DNA from: Chamaesiphon sp.
Lineage (GTDB): Bacteria > Cyanobacteriota > Cyanobacteriia > Cyanobacteriales > Chamaesiphonaceae
Assembly (NCBI GenBank): GCA_020059425.1
Contig: JAGVCD010000429.1
Location: 1 to 5,185 of the forward strand
Direction: 5' to 3'
Length of the DNA: 5,185 nt
The translations under genes were made by a program, and so were the position numbers. The notes below the pieces were generated by a model, which was not told the DNA's origin, searched no databases, and saw only the letters and a program-made list of their open reading frames with translations. Positions 5,171 through 5,185 of this stretch are shown here, in pieces. Numbering within the stretch: the first letter of the stretch is position 1; every line of letters begins with the position of its first letter.

Positions 5171-5185
5171 ATAATAATACCAAAA

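Noticed and set aside
1..5185. tRNA, rRNA, CRISPR array, insertion sequence or phage genes
   Set aside because: None was seen: there are no cloverleaf patterns, no regular spaced repeats, and no transposase or integrase motifs on either strand.

Overview
The window is a cyanobacterial phycocyanin rod operon followed by two genes unrelated to the rod itself. The assignment rests on the proteins: a phycocyanin beta and alpha pair with all bilin-attachment cysteines in place, two full-length rod linkers and one small capping linker. Four exact copies of the cyanobacterial palindrome HIP1 (GCGATCGC) agree with this. The gene order B-A-C2-C1-D is the one known from Synechocystis-type cyanobacteria. 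Genus cannot be fixed from this window, and no phycoerythrin or phycoerythrocyanin genes are seen.

Layout. Positions 26-3318 hold cpcB, cpcA, cpcC2, cpcC1 and cpcD, all on the + strand; the operon promoter lies upstream of the window. The operon is punctuated by hairpins: one after cpcA (1119-1184), one between cpcC1 and cpcD (2946-2986), and a perfect 22-bp inverted repeat after cpcD (3337-3394). From 3395 to 3587 there is an AT-rich stretch without a convincing gene, which probably carries the promoter of the next gene. Positions 3588-4118 encode a 176-residue protein of unknown role that resembles YflT/general-stress-17M-type proteins. Positions 4184-5149 encode a complete COG0523/CobW-family metal-chaperone GTPase. 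The last 36 bases hold only a weak hairpin.

How the genes work together. CpcB and CpcA form the (alpha-beta) hexameric discs of phycocyanin. CpcC1 and CpcC2 thread discs into a rod, and CpcD caps the outer end. The internal hairpins probably set the large excess of disc protein mRNA over linker mRNA. The rod-core linker CpcG and the alpha-subunit lyase CpcE/F are not in the window. The two downstream genes have no demonstrated link to the phycobilisome and are probably a separate transcription unit.

I see no convincing new system here. The points most worth a second look are the 22-bp inverted repeat, the lysine-rich CpcD tail with its slippery heptamer, the 176-residue protein, and the palindrome overlapping the CobW start codon.
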